Shown here in pieces: positions 17,851 through 26,477 of a DNA stretch of 64,000 bases (within the stretch, counting starts at the first letter, position 1; the number at the start of each line of letters is the position of its first letter). This DNA is from UBA1494_A sp963973975 (GTDB lineage Bacteria > Bacteroidota > Bacteroidia > Flavobacteriales_E > Vicingaceae), in the NCBI GenBank assembly GCA_963973975.1, contig CAXBCF010000016.1:1-64000 (forward strand). The letters run 5' to 3'. Under the pieces are notes generated by a model. The model saw nothing but the letters and a program-made list of their open reading frames with translations. It was not told the origin of the DNA and made no database searches. Position numbers and translations under genes: made by a program.

Positions 17851-18741
17851 CTAAAAGTTAACGGATTTATTTTGGTAAGCCTGAAATGTGTTTTGCAATA
17901 AAGAAACGATGGTCATTGGACCAACTCCACCTGGAACTGGAGTTAAAAAGCTCGCTTTTTGAGACACCGATTCAAAGTCTATATCACCATAGAGTTTATA
18001 CCCTGACTTTTTTGACAAATCTTCTACCCTACTAATTCCAACATCAATAACAACTGCTCCGTTTTTAATCATATCTGCTTTTATAAACGCAGGTTTACCA
18101 ATTGCAGATATTAAAATATCTGCATTCTGAGTAATTTCTTTAAGGTTTTTAGTTCTACTGTGTGTTAGCGTTACAGTTGCATTTCCAGGATTTCTATTTC
18201 TTGAGAGTAAAATACTTAATGGAGTTCCTACAATAGCGCTTCTTCCAATGATTACACAATGTTTTCCTTCCGTTGGAATTTCATACTCTTTCAATAATTC
18301 TAAAACACCATTTGGCGTGGCTGGAAGAAAACATGGTAAGTTTAAACTCATTTTACCAATATTCACCGGATGAAAACCATCCACATCTTTCAAAGGATCG
18401 ATGGTTAAAGTCACAGTCTTTTCATTGATGTGTTTTGGTAGTGGTAATTGAACAATAAAACCATCAACATTTTCGTCATTGTTTAATGATTCAACTTTAT
18501 TTAACAACACTTCTTGACTTACTTGTTCATCGAAATGAATTAGTGTAGAATTGAACCCTACTTCTTTACATGCCTTTACTTTCGCATTTACGTATGTAAG
18601 GCTTCCTCCATCATTTCCTACTAAAACTGCTACAAGGTGTGGTGCTCTTTTACCTTCAACAACAAATTTTTCAACTTTGTTTTTCAAGCTTGACTTAATT
18701 GCAAGCGAAGTTGTTTTTCCGTCTAATAGTTTCGCACTCAT
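17851..18741 (-). CDS. folD: Bifunctional methylene-THF dehydrogenase / methenyl-THF cyclohydrolase
   Basis: 296 residues. It interconverts 5,10-methylene-, methenyl- and 10-formyl-tetrahydrofolate for purine and formyl-Met synthesis. The catalytic Tyr-Lys pair (LTYVNAKVKACKEVG), the cofactor loop VIIGRSAIVGTP and the C-terminal TPVPGGVGPMTI are intact. The ATG overlaps the ffh stop by 4 bases (ATGA), so the two are translationally coupled. Confidence 0.96.
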   Translation of the reverse strand: MSAKLLDGKTTSLAIKSSLKNKVEKFVVEGKRAPHLVAVLVGNDGGSLTYVNAKVKACKEVGFNSTLIHFDEQVSQEVLLNKVESLNNDENVDGFIVQLPLPKHINEKTVTLTIDPLKDVDGFHPVNIGKMSLNLPCFLPATPNGVLELLKEYEIPTEGKHCVIIGRSAIVGTPLSILLSRNRNPGNATVTLTHSRTKNLKEITQNADILISAIGKPAFIKADMIKNGAVVIDVGISRVEDLSKKSGYKLYGDIDFESVSQKASFLTPVPGGVGPMTIVSLLQNTFQAYQNKSVNF

Positions 18742-20075
18742 CGTCCGAGTCCTCCAGACATGTTTTTCATCATTTTTGCCATGTTTTGCTTGTTGCCCAT
18801 CATTTTCATCATTTTACTTGTCTGCGTAAATTGATTCAGCAACTTATTCAATTCTTGAACAGAAGTTCCGCTACCTTGTGCAATTCGTTTTCTTCTTGAA
18901 CCGTTAATTAACTTTGGGTTTTCTCTTTCCATCGGAGTCATAGATTGAATCATAGCTTCAATGCCTTTAAACGCATCATCATCAATATCAACATCTTTAA
19001 TGGCTTTCCCAACACCTGGTATCATGCCCACTAAATCCTTCATATTGCCCATTTTTTTGATTTGATTTATTTGATCAAGGAAATCATTAAAATCAAATTG
19101 ATTTTTGGCAATTCTTTTTTGAAGTCGTCTTGCTTTTTCTTCATCATATTGTTCCTGAGCTTTTTCAACTAATGAAACAACATCACCCATTCCAAGAATA
19201 CGATCTGCCATCCTAGAAGGATAAAACAAATCTAAGGCTTCCATTTTTTCTCCTGTACCAATAAACTTAATAGGCTTATTAACAACAGAACGAATAGACA
19301 AGGCTGCACCACCTCGTGTATCACCATCCAATTTTGTTAGAACAACTCCATCAAAATCAATTTGATCATTAAATGCTTTGGCAGTATTCACAGCATCTTG
19401 TCCAGTCATTGAATCTACAACGAAAAGCGTTTCAGATGGATTGGTACTTTCCTTTACTGCGGAAATTTCCTGCATCATTTGCTCATCAACAGCTAAACGA
19501 CCCGCAGTATCAATAATTACTACATCATGACCCGAACTTTTAGCTTCTTGTATTGCTCTTTTGGCAATATCAACTGGATTTTTGTTTTCCTTGTCAGAAT
19601 AAACTTTAACACCAATTTGCTCTCCTAAAACATGTAATTGATCTATCGCTGCAGGTCTATATACGTCGGCAGCAACTAATAATGGGTTTTTATTTTGTTT
19701 GGTTTTTAAACGATGCGCTAATTTCCCAGAAAAAGTAGTTTTTCCAGATCCCTGTAATCCTGCGATTAAAATTACTGCCGGATTTCCTGAGAGAGATATT
19801 CCAACTTGCTCACCTCCCATTAAATTTGCCAACTCATCATGTGTAATTTTAGTAAAAAGTTGTCCTGGAGATACTGAAGTTAAAACATCCTGACCTATCG
19901 CCTTTTCTTTTACACTGTCAGAAAAACTTTTTGCAATCTTGAAACTAACATCGGCATCTAGTAAAGCTCTTCGAATTTCTTTAGCAGTTTCTGCAACGTT
20001 TATTTCTGAAATTTGACCTTGTCCCTTAAGTACTTTAAAAGCTCTATCGAGTTTATCAGATAAATTATCAAACAT
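18738..20075 (-). CDS. ffh: Signal recognition particle protein Ffh
   Basis: 445 residues. GTPase that targets nascent membrane proteins to the Sec translocon. The N domain is at residues 1-85. The G domain carries GLQGSGKTTF (P-loop), VDSMTGQDAV, DTAGRLAVDE and TKLDGD. The M domain ends in a methionine-rich tail (SKMMKMMGNKQNMAKMMK). It is the first gene of the ffh-folD-crp-glutaredoxin unit. No SRP RNA gene is visible nearby. Confidence 0.97.
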   Translation of the reverse strand: MFDNLSDKLDRAFKVLKGQGQISEINVAETAKEIRRALLDADVSFKIAKSFSDSVKEKAIGQDVLTSVSPGQLFTKITHDELANLMGGEQVGISLSGNPAVILIAGLQGSGKTTFSGKLAHRLKTKQNKNPLLVAADVYRPAAIDQLHVLGEQIGVKVYSDKENKNPVDIAKRAIQEAKSSGHDVVIIDTAGRLAVDEQMMQEISAVKESTNPSETLFVVDSMTGQDAVNTAKAFNDQIDFDGVVLTKLDGDTRGGAALSIRSVVNKPIKFIGTGEKMEALDLFYPSRMADRILGMGDVVSLVEKAQEQYDEEKARRLQKRIAKNQFDFNDFLDQINQIKKMGNMKDLVGMIPGVGKAIKDVDIDDDAFKGIEAMIQSMTPMERENPKLINGSRRKRIAQGSGTSVQELNKLLNQFTQTSKMMKMMGNKQNMAKMMKNMSGGLGR

Positions 20076-20143
20076 ATTGTATTTCTCTTTTTATAAGCTG
20101 TAAAATTACTCAATCTGAATTCGTAAAATCAACCTAATAGACA

Positions 20144-20176
20144 TAAAAAAAGGGTCGACAAAACTGCCGACCCTTT
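20144..20176 (-). terminator. Intrinsic terminator of the DUF4397 gene
   Basis: Stem AGGGTCG (20151-20157) with CGACCCT (20168-20174), and a T run on the minus strand (A7 at 20144-20150). It lies 21 bases past the gene's stop and separates it from ffh. Confidence 0.85.
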
Positions 20177-20196
20177 AATTTTATTGAAAAATTATT

Positions 20197-21906
20197 TTAC
20201 TGTAAAATAATTCTCTTCACAGCAAAACTATCCTCATTACTTATTCTTAAAAAGTAAATACCTTTTGACAATCCACTTAAATCAACAGATTGAAAAGTAG
20301 AACTACTAACTTTAATTTCTTGAATGTTTCTTCCATTAATATCGAACACTTCAATAATCTCAGGTTTATTATCAATGGAGTTGAACTCTAAATTAAATAC
20401 AGCTTGACTTGGATTTGGATAAACTGAAATTGCAGCTTCCAAATTCTTATCAATTTTAGCCAAACCTGTAATTAGGGGTAATGGTAATAAAGTTCCACCT
20501 GCTGAAGTAACTGCCCACAACCCAAAAGCAGGACCGTTTGAATTATTTAATGGATCTAAAAATCCTGAAGCTAATACAGCTATTGCTTCTCCACCTAGAC
20601 TCAAAGTACTTAATGGTGCTGAATAATTTGCAACAACAGCAGAGTTTGAAGCTGCTTGTATTTGAAGTTCATAATCAGCGGTTACTAAATTTAAGTATCC
20701 TTGAAACTCAGAATAAGAAATACTGTCTACAATTTGACCCGCAGGAACTGATGTTTCTAAAACGTCTACTGCTGGAGCATCTGTTGCACCATGGTAAACC
20801 AAAACTTCTGTGTTTGTTGAACTTGAAGCTACTTCCTTAGCACCTACAAATACGTCTAAATCAAATGGTGTAGCAGGAGAATAACCACTAGCACTCACAA
20901 TACCGTTTGCAACTACAATATAACTGCTATCAGCTTCTAAATTAAATGTGAACTGAGCTAATGCAGTAGTAGTATCAGTACTTGAAGAATCCGAAATACT
21001 AATTACAAATGGTACACCTGCTTGCGCATCAATAAATGGACTTGCTGTTCTGAACTCAAAATTATCAACCAAAACACCATCATTTAACCAAACATCAACA
21101 AACTCAGCTGCTAAATCAGCAGAGTTGTGAATTACTTGAACTCTAGCAGTCGGAATTGGCACTTCAGGTAATGGGATTAATGCTCCACCTGCAGGAGTTG
21201 CTGCAAATAGTCCAAAAGATCTACCATTCGAATTTTGAGTTGAATCTAAAAAACCTGAGGCAATAACAGTTACTGCTAACCCTCCCGCATTTAAAGTAGA
21301 AAGAGGAGCACTGTAAGATGCTATAATTTTACTGTTAACTGAATCTCTTACATCAATAACATAGTTACTCGCGGCTAATGATAAATAGGTAGTAAAGTCT
21401 CCATAAGATAAATTATCAACCAATCTACCTGCAGACACAGAGGTTTCATATACATCTACTGCAGGCGCATCAGTTGCACCATGCATCACTAAAACATCTG
21501 TAGAATTAACTCCACCTACTGAAGCAACTCTAGCAAAAGGATAAATATCTAATCCAAAAGGCTGAGGATTAGAATAACCTGTGGCACTAATAATTCCATT
21601 TGCAATTACAATATATGTTTCATTAGAATCTAAGTTAACTGTAGTTTGAAACAATGCATTTGAAGTATCAATACTATTAGACGGCTGAATTGTAATAACA
21701 ATTGGAACATTTGAAGGCAGTGTCAAAAAAGACGTTGATTCACGGAATTCAAAATCGTCTAGTGTATTCACATTGTTTAACCAAACGTCAACAACTGCAG
21801 CAGCTGTATCGGCAGAATTATGTATAACTTGAACCCTTGCAGTTTGTGCAAAAGCTCCCGATATTAAAAGAAATGTTGAGATAAAAAATAGATTGAGTGT
21901 TTTCAT
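20197..21906 (-). CDS. DUF4397-repeat protein with T9SS C-terminal sorting domain
   Basis: 569 residues. Signal peptide 1-20, then two homologous halves (about 23-252 and 253-482), each starting ARVQVIHNSAD and each built of two DUF4397-like units (the second begins with VHGATDAPAVDV-type sequence). The last 75 residues form a type IX secretion sorting domain (YPNPSQAVFNLEF, GRNIQEI, LSKGIYFLRI, terminal KRIILQ), so it is exported across the outer membrane and probably attached to the surface or released. The function of DUF4397 is unknown; adhesion is plausible. The halves are similar but clearly diverged. Confidence 0.9.
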   Translation of the reverse strand: MKTLNLFFISTFLLISGAFAQTARVQVIHNSADTAAAVVDVWLNNVNTLDDFEFRESTSFLTLPSNVPIVITIQPSNSIDTSNALFQTTVNLDSNETYIVIANGIISATGYSNPQPFGLDIYPFARVASVGGVNSTDVLVMHGATDAPAVDVYETSVSAGRLVDNLSYGDFTTYLSLAASNYVIDVRDSVNSKIIASYSAPLSTLNAGGLAVTVIASGFLDSTQNSNGRSFGLFAATPAGGALIPLPEVPIPTARVQVIHNSADLAAEFVDVWLNDGVLVDNFEFRTASPFIDAQAGVPFVISISDSSSTDTTTALAQFTFNLEADSSYIVVANGIVSASGYSPATPFDLDVFVGAKEVASSSTNTEVLVYHGATDAPAVDVLETSVPAGQIVDSISYSEFQGYLNLVTADYELQIQAASNSAVVANYSAPLSTLSLGGEAIAVLASGFLDPLNNSNGPAFGLWAVTSAGGTLLPLPLITGLAKIDKNLEAAISVYPNPSQAVFNLEFNSIDNKPEIIEVFDINGRNIQEIKVSSSTFQSVDLSGLSKGIYFLRISNEDSFAVKRIILQ

Positions 21907-22048
21907 AATTATTTTGGTTTAAAAGTTATAATTGTGAAAACACTGTTAAATTAATATTGTTTTTGTTTAACGATTTATTAAGAAACTTTCACAGAATCAA
22001 TAGACGAAAAATATAACAATTTGCAATAATCTTATTTATTTTAAACTC

Positions 22049-23836
22049 TTACATTCTATTGGGAACATTGATGCCCAATAAACTGCAAGTTCTCTTTATT
22101 ACATCACCAACTACTTGTATTAAATGAAATCGAAATGCTTTGATGTTTTGATTTTCTTCTTTTATAATTGGTGGCGTATTTTGATAAAAATGATTGAAAG
22201 TTTTAACCAACTCATAACAGTAGTTTGCTACAATTGCAGGACTTTTTAAGGTGGCTGCTTCGTCTATCATTTGGGGTAGAGTGTGTAGAATTTTAATCAA
22301 TGCTAAATCTTCCTCCAACAAACTTTCAGCATCAACGTTCAAATCTGTTTGACTCAAGTTTAACTTACTTAATATTGATTGGATTCTAGCATAAGCATAT
22401 TGGATAAACGGTCCTGTATTGCCATTAAAATCAATGGACTCTTTAGGGTCGAAAAGCATTCTTTTCTTAGGATCTACTTTAAGTATGTAATATTTCAATG
22501 CTGCCATACCAATACTAAAATGTAATTGATCTTTTTCAGATTCACTGAATGAATCAATTTTACCTGATTCATTGGAAATTTCAGCAGCTGTTCGCTTCAT
22601 CTCCTCCATCAAATCATCAGCATCCACAACAGTTCCTTCACGAGATTTCATTTTACCACTTGGTAAATCAACCATCCCATAAGAAAGGTGCTCAATGCCA
22701 CTCGCCCACTCAAAGCCCATTTTTTCTAGTACTATAGCCAACACTTTGAAATGATAATCTTGCTCATTTCCAACTACATAAAAATACTGCTCACAATTAA
22801 ATTCTTCTTGACGAATGATGGCTGTTCCAATATCTTGAGTCATGTAAACAGATGTACCATCAGAGCGAAGTAATAATTTATCATCTAATTTATGGTCTGA
22901 AAGATTTACCCAAATAGAGCCATCCTCTTTGCTATAAAAAGCATCATTTGAAAGATGCTCCTCCACTTTTTCTTTTCCAATTAAAAAAGTTGTTGATTCA
23001 TAATATAGTTTATCAAACTCGACTCCCATAGTTCGATAAGTTTTCTCAAAACCTTCATAAACCCAAGCATTCATCTTTTCCCAAAGTAAAAGTGTTTCAG
23101 CATCATTAGCTTCCCATTTCCTCAACATTTCCTGAGCTTGCAACATAATGGGTGCTTCTTTTTCCGCTTCTTCTTTCGTTTTTCCTGAACTTATTAAGGT
23201 TTCAATTTGTGCTTTGTATTGCTTATCAAATTCAACATAATACTTCCCAACTAAGTGATCACCTTTTGTATTTGAGGATTCTGGTGTCTCTCCATTCCCA
23301 AACAATTTCCAAGCAATCATCGATTTACAAATATGGATGCCACGATCATTGATAATCTGAACTTTAATTACTTCGTTCCCATTGGCTTCAAGAATTCTAG
23401 CAATAGAATTTCCAAGAAAATTATTTCTAAGGTGTCCTAAATGCAGCGGCTTGTTCGTATTTGGTGAAGAATACTCAACCATAAACTTTTGACCACTCTT
23501 TACAGGCTTGAATCCATAATTTGAATCATTTTGAATGGATTTAAAAAAACTAATCCAATAACTATTTTTTACGCTTAAATTCAAAAAACCTTTTACAACC
23601 TGAAATTTATCTACAAGCATTGAAATTTTTATAAGTGCAGCTCCAATTGATTCAGCAGTTTTTTCAGGTGATGATCCGCTAAAACGCAACAATGGAAAAA
23701 CTACCAATGTCATGTCTCCATCAAAATCTTTTCTGGTTGGTTGCAATTGAAATTGGTCAACATCAATTTCTTTTGAAAAAGCTTGCTTAAAAGCTTGTTT
23801 CAACTCTTCTTTAACTAATCCTTCAAGTGAATTCAT
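22049..23836 (-). CDS. argS: Arginyl-tRNA synthetase
   Basis: 595 residues, class I. It charges tRNA-Arg. The N-terminal additional domain precedes the HIGH-type motif (KPLHLGHLRNNFLG), and the KMSKS equivalent is SGKMKSREG. The C-terminal anticodon-binding domain has the usual FNHFYQNTP and CSLLGI segments. The ATG overlaps the stop of the arginase gene by 4 bases (ATGA), coupling an arginine-consuming enzyme and the arginine synthetase in one transcript. Confidence 0.96.
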   Translation of the reverse strand: MNSLEGLVKEELKQAFKQAFSKEIDVDQFQLQPTRKDFDGDMTLVVFPLLRFSGSSPEKTAESIGAALIKISMLVDKFQVVKGFLNLSVKNSYWISFFKSIQNDSNYGFKPVKSGQKFMVEYSSPNTNKPLHLGHLRNNFLGNSIARILEANGNEVIKVQIINDRGIHICKSMIAWKLFGNGETPESSNTKGDHLVGKYYVEFDKQYKAQIETLISSGKTKEEAEKEAPIMLQAQEMLRKWEANDAETLLLWEKMNAWVYEGFEKTYRTMGVEFDKLYYESTTFLIGKEKVEEHLSNDAFYSKEDGSIWVNLSDHKLDDKLLLRSDGTSVYMTQDIGTAIIRQEEFNCEQYFYVVGNEQDYHFKVLAIVLEKMGFEWASGIEHLSYGMVDLPSGKMKSREGTVVDADDLMEEMKRTAAEISNESGKIDSFSESEKDQLHFSIGMAALKYYILKVDPKKRMLFDPKESIDFNGNTGPFIQYAYARIQSILSKLNLSQTDLNVDAESLLEEDLALIKILHTLPQMIDEAATLKSPAIVANYCYELVKTFNHFYQNTPPIIKEENQNIKAFRFHLIQVVGDVIKRTCSLLGINVPNRM

Positions 23837-24795
23837 CCTATAAGTGTTTTTTCTATTGATTCTGTAGTTGACTTTAGTATTTTAAAAGCAGTTTCTGCCA
23901 TAAAATTTTCTTTGTTATCAAGCGTTGGGTTTATCTCAACCATTTCAAAACAAACTAATTTTTGAGAAGAAGTAAACTCTTTAATTAAGGCTTCTGCTTC
24001 TTTTGGGAAAAACCCATTCTCAACGGGAGTTCCCGTTCCCTCAGATACTTTATCAGAATCCATGCTATCAACATCAAAAGAAAGGTAGAGTAAATCGCAT
24101 GCTTTAAGACTTTCTAATGCTTCAGTGGCACATTCTTTAAACGTTCGCTTCCGGCATTCTTCAACACTGTAATTTTTAATCCCCAACTTTTTTACTAAAT
24201 GCTCTTCTGGAGCTTCAGTGTCTCTTACTCCAAAGAAAACTAAATCAGAGGCTAAAATTTTTGGAGCAATGCCTCCAGTGTTTTTTAATTGATTCCAATA
24301 ACTTAAAGTTGTTTCATCAACTTCCCTAATTTTTGATTCCTTGTTATCAATATTTAAAGCTGTCGCTAAGGGCATTCCATGAATATTTCCACTTGGAGAA
24401 GTATATGGAGAATGTAAATCTCCGTGTGCATCTATCCAAATCACACCAATTCTTTTATCTGGATATGCCATTTTAACTCCTGCAATTACTCCCCCTGCTG
24501 AAGCATGATCTCCCGATAGAACAATAGGAAATTCATTTTTTAATAGTGTTTCTTTAACTTCATTTGAAATTATTTCATAAACCTTTACGACTCCTTCAAT
24601 GCGAATAGCACTGCTACTTTTAACAGGCTCATACAACAAATGATTTTGATCTTTAATTGTTACAGAAGAATAGCGTTTAAAATAATTATCTTCCTGATTC
24701 CAAGCTGCAACCTTAAGTGCATCTATTCCTAAGCTAGACCCTCTTGTTCCAGCAGCGATTTCAGACTTATTCTCAATAATCCTAATTCTTCTCAT
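23833..24795 (-). CDS. rocF: Arginase-family ureohydrolase (probably arginase)
   Basis: 320 residues. It probably hydrolyses L-arginine to ornithine and urea with a binuclear Mn centre. The metal ligands are all visible: SGDHASAGG (His97), DAHGDLH (Asp122, His124, Asp126, His128) and SFDVDSMD further on. The substrate loop TSPSGNIHGMPLA is typical of arginase rather than agmatinase. I take ATG 24795 because MRRIRIIENKSEIAAGTRG matches the normal N terminus. The frame is open to 24840, but a TATTTTTG promoter box at 24826-24819 excludes that start; ATG 24804 is also possible. The downstream ATGA overlap ties it to argS. Confidence 0.87.
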   Translation of the reverse strand: MRRIRIIENKSEIAAGTRGSSLGIDALKVAAWNQEDNYFKRYSSVTIKDQNHLLYEPVKSSSAIRIEGVVKVYEIISNEVKETLLKNEFPIVLSGDHASAGGVIAGVKMAYPDKRIGVIWIDAHGDLHSPYTSPSGNIHGMPLATALNIDNKESKIREVDETTLSYWNQLKNTGGIAPKILASDLVFFGVRDTEAPEEHLVKKLGIKNYSVEECRKRTFKECATEALESLKACDLLYLSFDVDSMDSDKVSEGTGTPVENGFFPKEAEALIKEFTSSQKLVCFEMVEINPTLDNKENFMAETAFKILKSTTESIEKTLIG

Positions 24796-24818
24796 AAAAT
24801 TCATGTTGATAATTGCTA

Positions 24819-24826
24819 CAAAAATA
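24819..24826 (-). promoter_or_regulatory. -7 box of the arginase-argS operon
   Basis: TATTTTTG on the minus strand, 14-23 bases before the two candidate ATGs. It lies inside the longer open frame and so argues for the shorter protein. Confidence 0.55.
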
Positions 24827-24979
24827 AGGAGTTTAAACACGCTAAACCAACCGATTTTATCTGAGAATTAGTCGTCTAAAAAATAAGCTTTGTCGAATTT
24901 TAATTATTTAACATGTTTGTTCTTCAATTTATTATTTATAACTTTCACCCCTGTTAGCCAATAGTATCACTTGAGTTAA

Positions 24980-25708
24980 ATGAGACTTTTCTTGATTTCA
25001 AAACTATCTTTAAAAAACACAGTTAAGATAATACCAGTTTTAGTTGTCTTATTCTTGGCTTCGTGTACGGAATTATTGGCTCCAAAAGGGATATCAAAAG
25101 GTCATATTGAATACACAATTGAATATCCTCAAATTCCTGAAAATAGTTACCTCTTAGATTTAATGCCGAAAAAAATGGAGACTACTTTTATAGACGGTAG
25201 TTTTAGAAGCGACATTATTGCTGGAATGGGCTTGTTTAAAACTTCTATCATCTGTCAAAAAGGAGAAGAGAGTTTGACTCATTCTGTGAAAATGCTAAAT
25301 AAAAAGTATTCGAGTAAGTTAAATCATGATCAAATTGTTGAAATGAATAAAAACTTCAGTGATTTTACAATCAAGAAAACAAATGAGACTCGTGAAATTG
25401 CGGGCATGAATTGTAAAGCGGCAAATGTTACCGTTAATGGAGACAGTACTTGGTCATTTACCCTTTTTTACACCAATGAAATCAACTTGCCTAAACCAAA
25501 TGCTCACACACCTTTTAAAGAAATAGAAGGGGTTTTAATGCAATATGACATTATAAGTTACGATACACACATGCGCTTTACAGCAAATAAAGTTACCATC
25601 AACGAAGCAATTGAATTAGATAAAATTCTTTTAGAAGAAGGCTATGAAAGTGTTAGTCCTGCAAGATTAAAGTCTGAAATTGAAGCAATTTTTGCTACTG
25701 TAAAGTAG
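24980..25708 (+). CDS. Lipoprotein related to the following DUF4412-like gene
   Basis: 242 residues. An extended N terminus is followed by a hydrophobic core and lipobox (FLASC, Cys29). The body shares a pattern with the next protein: an EY(T/S)ieyP-type opening, a GMNCKAANV strand, FYTNEINLP, and an EGVLMQYDI segment. This resembles DUF4412/GLPGLI-type proteins, which are common secreted Bacteroidota families of unknown function. The two genes are 49 bases apart in the same direction and probably arose by old duplication. Confidence 0.75.
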   Translation: MRLFLISKLSLKNTVKIIPVLVVLFLASCTELLAPKGISKGHIEYTIEYPQIPENSYLLDLMPKKMETTFIDGSFRSDIIAGMGLFKTSIICQKGEESLTHSVKMLNKKYSSKLNHDQIVEMNKNFSDFTIKKTNETREIAGMNCKAANVTVNGDSTWSFTLFYTNEINLPKPNAHTPFKEIEGVLMQYDIISYDTHMRFTANKVTINEAIELDKILLEEGYESVSPARLKSEIEAIFATVK

Positions 25709-25722
25709 GCATTGTTTTTGCT

Positions 25723-25730
25723 TACTTTTG
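25723..25730 (+). promoter_or_regulatory. -7 box of the DUF4412-like gene
   Basis: TACTTTTG fits TAnnTTTG. The start codon lies 28 bases downstream at 25758. No convincing -33 element. Confidence 0.4.
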
Positions 25731-25757
25731 CTAAAACTAAAACTAAAATTATAAAAT

Positions 25758-26390
25758 ATGAAACGTTTAAGCTTTATTCTTTTAATTCTATTTGGTACAA
25801 CCCTTTATGCACAAGACTTTGAAGGTGTGATTGAAGTTGAAATTACCTACGAAGACCTTTCAGTTGAAATGAAACCATATGCTAGTATGCTTCCTTCTTC
25901 ATCTATTACTTACATTAAAGGCAATATTTCAAAAATGGTATTACCTAACATGGGTGGTGAAACAACTACAATATCTGATAGTGAAACAGGAGAAACAATT
26001 ACCTTACAAGATGCAATGGGAAATAAAATTGCTATAAGAACAAATTTAAATGATGTTGAAGAAGATGATATTCCTGAAATAGAATATTCTGAAGAGACCA
26101 AAGAAATTTTAGGTTACAAATGTAAAAAGGCCTACTTTGAAAGTGAAGGTGCTGAAATGACAATCTATTATACAGAGGAATTACCAAACTTAGTTTCAAA
26201 AGCTCAATTAAAACAAATAAAAGGGTATCCAATGGAATCAATATTAGTGACTGAGCAATTCACACAGATTTCTAAAGTAAAGTCAATTAAGGAAGAAAAA
26301 GTAAAAAAAATAAAAATGGAAGTCCCTGCTGACTTTAAAGAGATGACATTAGAAGAAATTCAAAAAATGCAATCTGGAGCAGGAATGTAA
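25758..26390 (+). CDS. Secreted DUF4412-like protein
   Basis: 210 residues with a signal peptide (1-19). Beta-rich: the strand GYKCKKAYFE and the segment IYYTEELPNLVS correspond to the GMNCKAANV and FYTNEINLP parts of the upstream lipoprotein. No catalytic residues are recognisable. A strong terminator follows 28 bases after the stop. Function unknown, probably periplasmic. Confidence 0.78.
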   Translation: MKRLSFILLILFGTTLYAQDFEGVIEVEITYEDLSVEMKPYASMLPSSSITYIKGNISKMVLPNMGGETTTISDSETGETITLQDAMGNKIAIRTNLNDVEEDDIPEIEYSEETKEILGYKCKKAYFESEGAEMTIYYTEELPNLVSKAQLKQIKGYPMESILVTEQFTQISKVKSIKEEKVKKIKMEVPADFKEMTLEEIQKMQSGAGM

Positions 26391-26417
26391 AATATTCACT
26401 GTTCATAACTTCTAAGC

Positions 26418-26453
26418 AGCCGTTTTAGCATTTGTTAAAACGGCTTTATTTTT
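26418..26453 (+). terminator. Intrinsic terminator after the DUF4412-like gene, merged with an ftsK promoter box
   Basis: Stem AGCCGTTTTA (26418-26427) and TAAAACGGCT (26436-26445), followed by TTATTTTT. The T tract contains TATTTTTG (26447-26454), a -7 box for ftsK. Confidence 0.85.
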
Positions 26454-26477
26454 GTTCAAATTAAGTCATTCGAGTAA

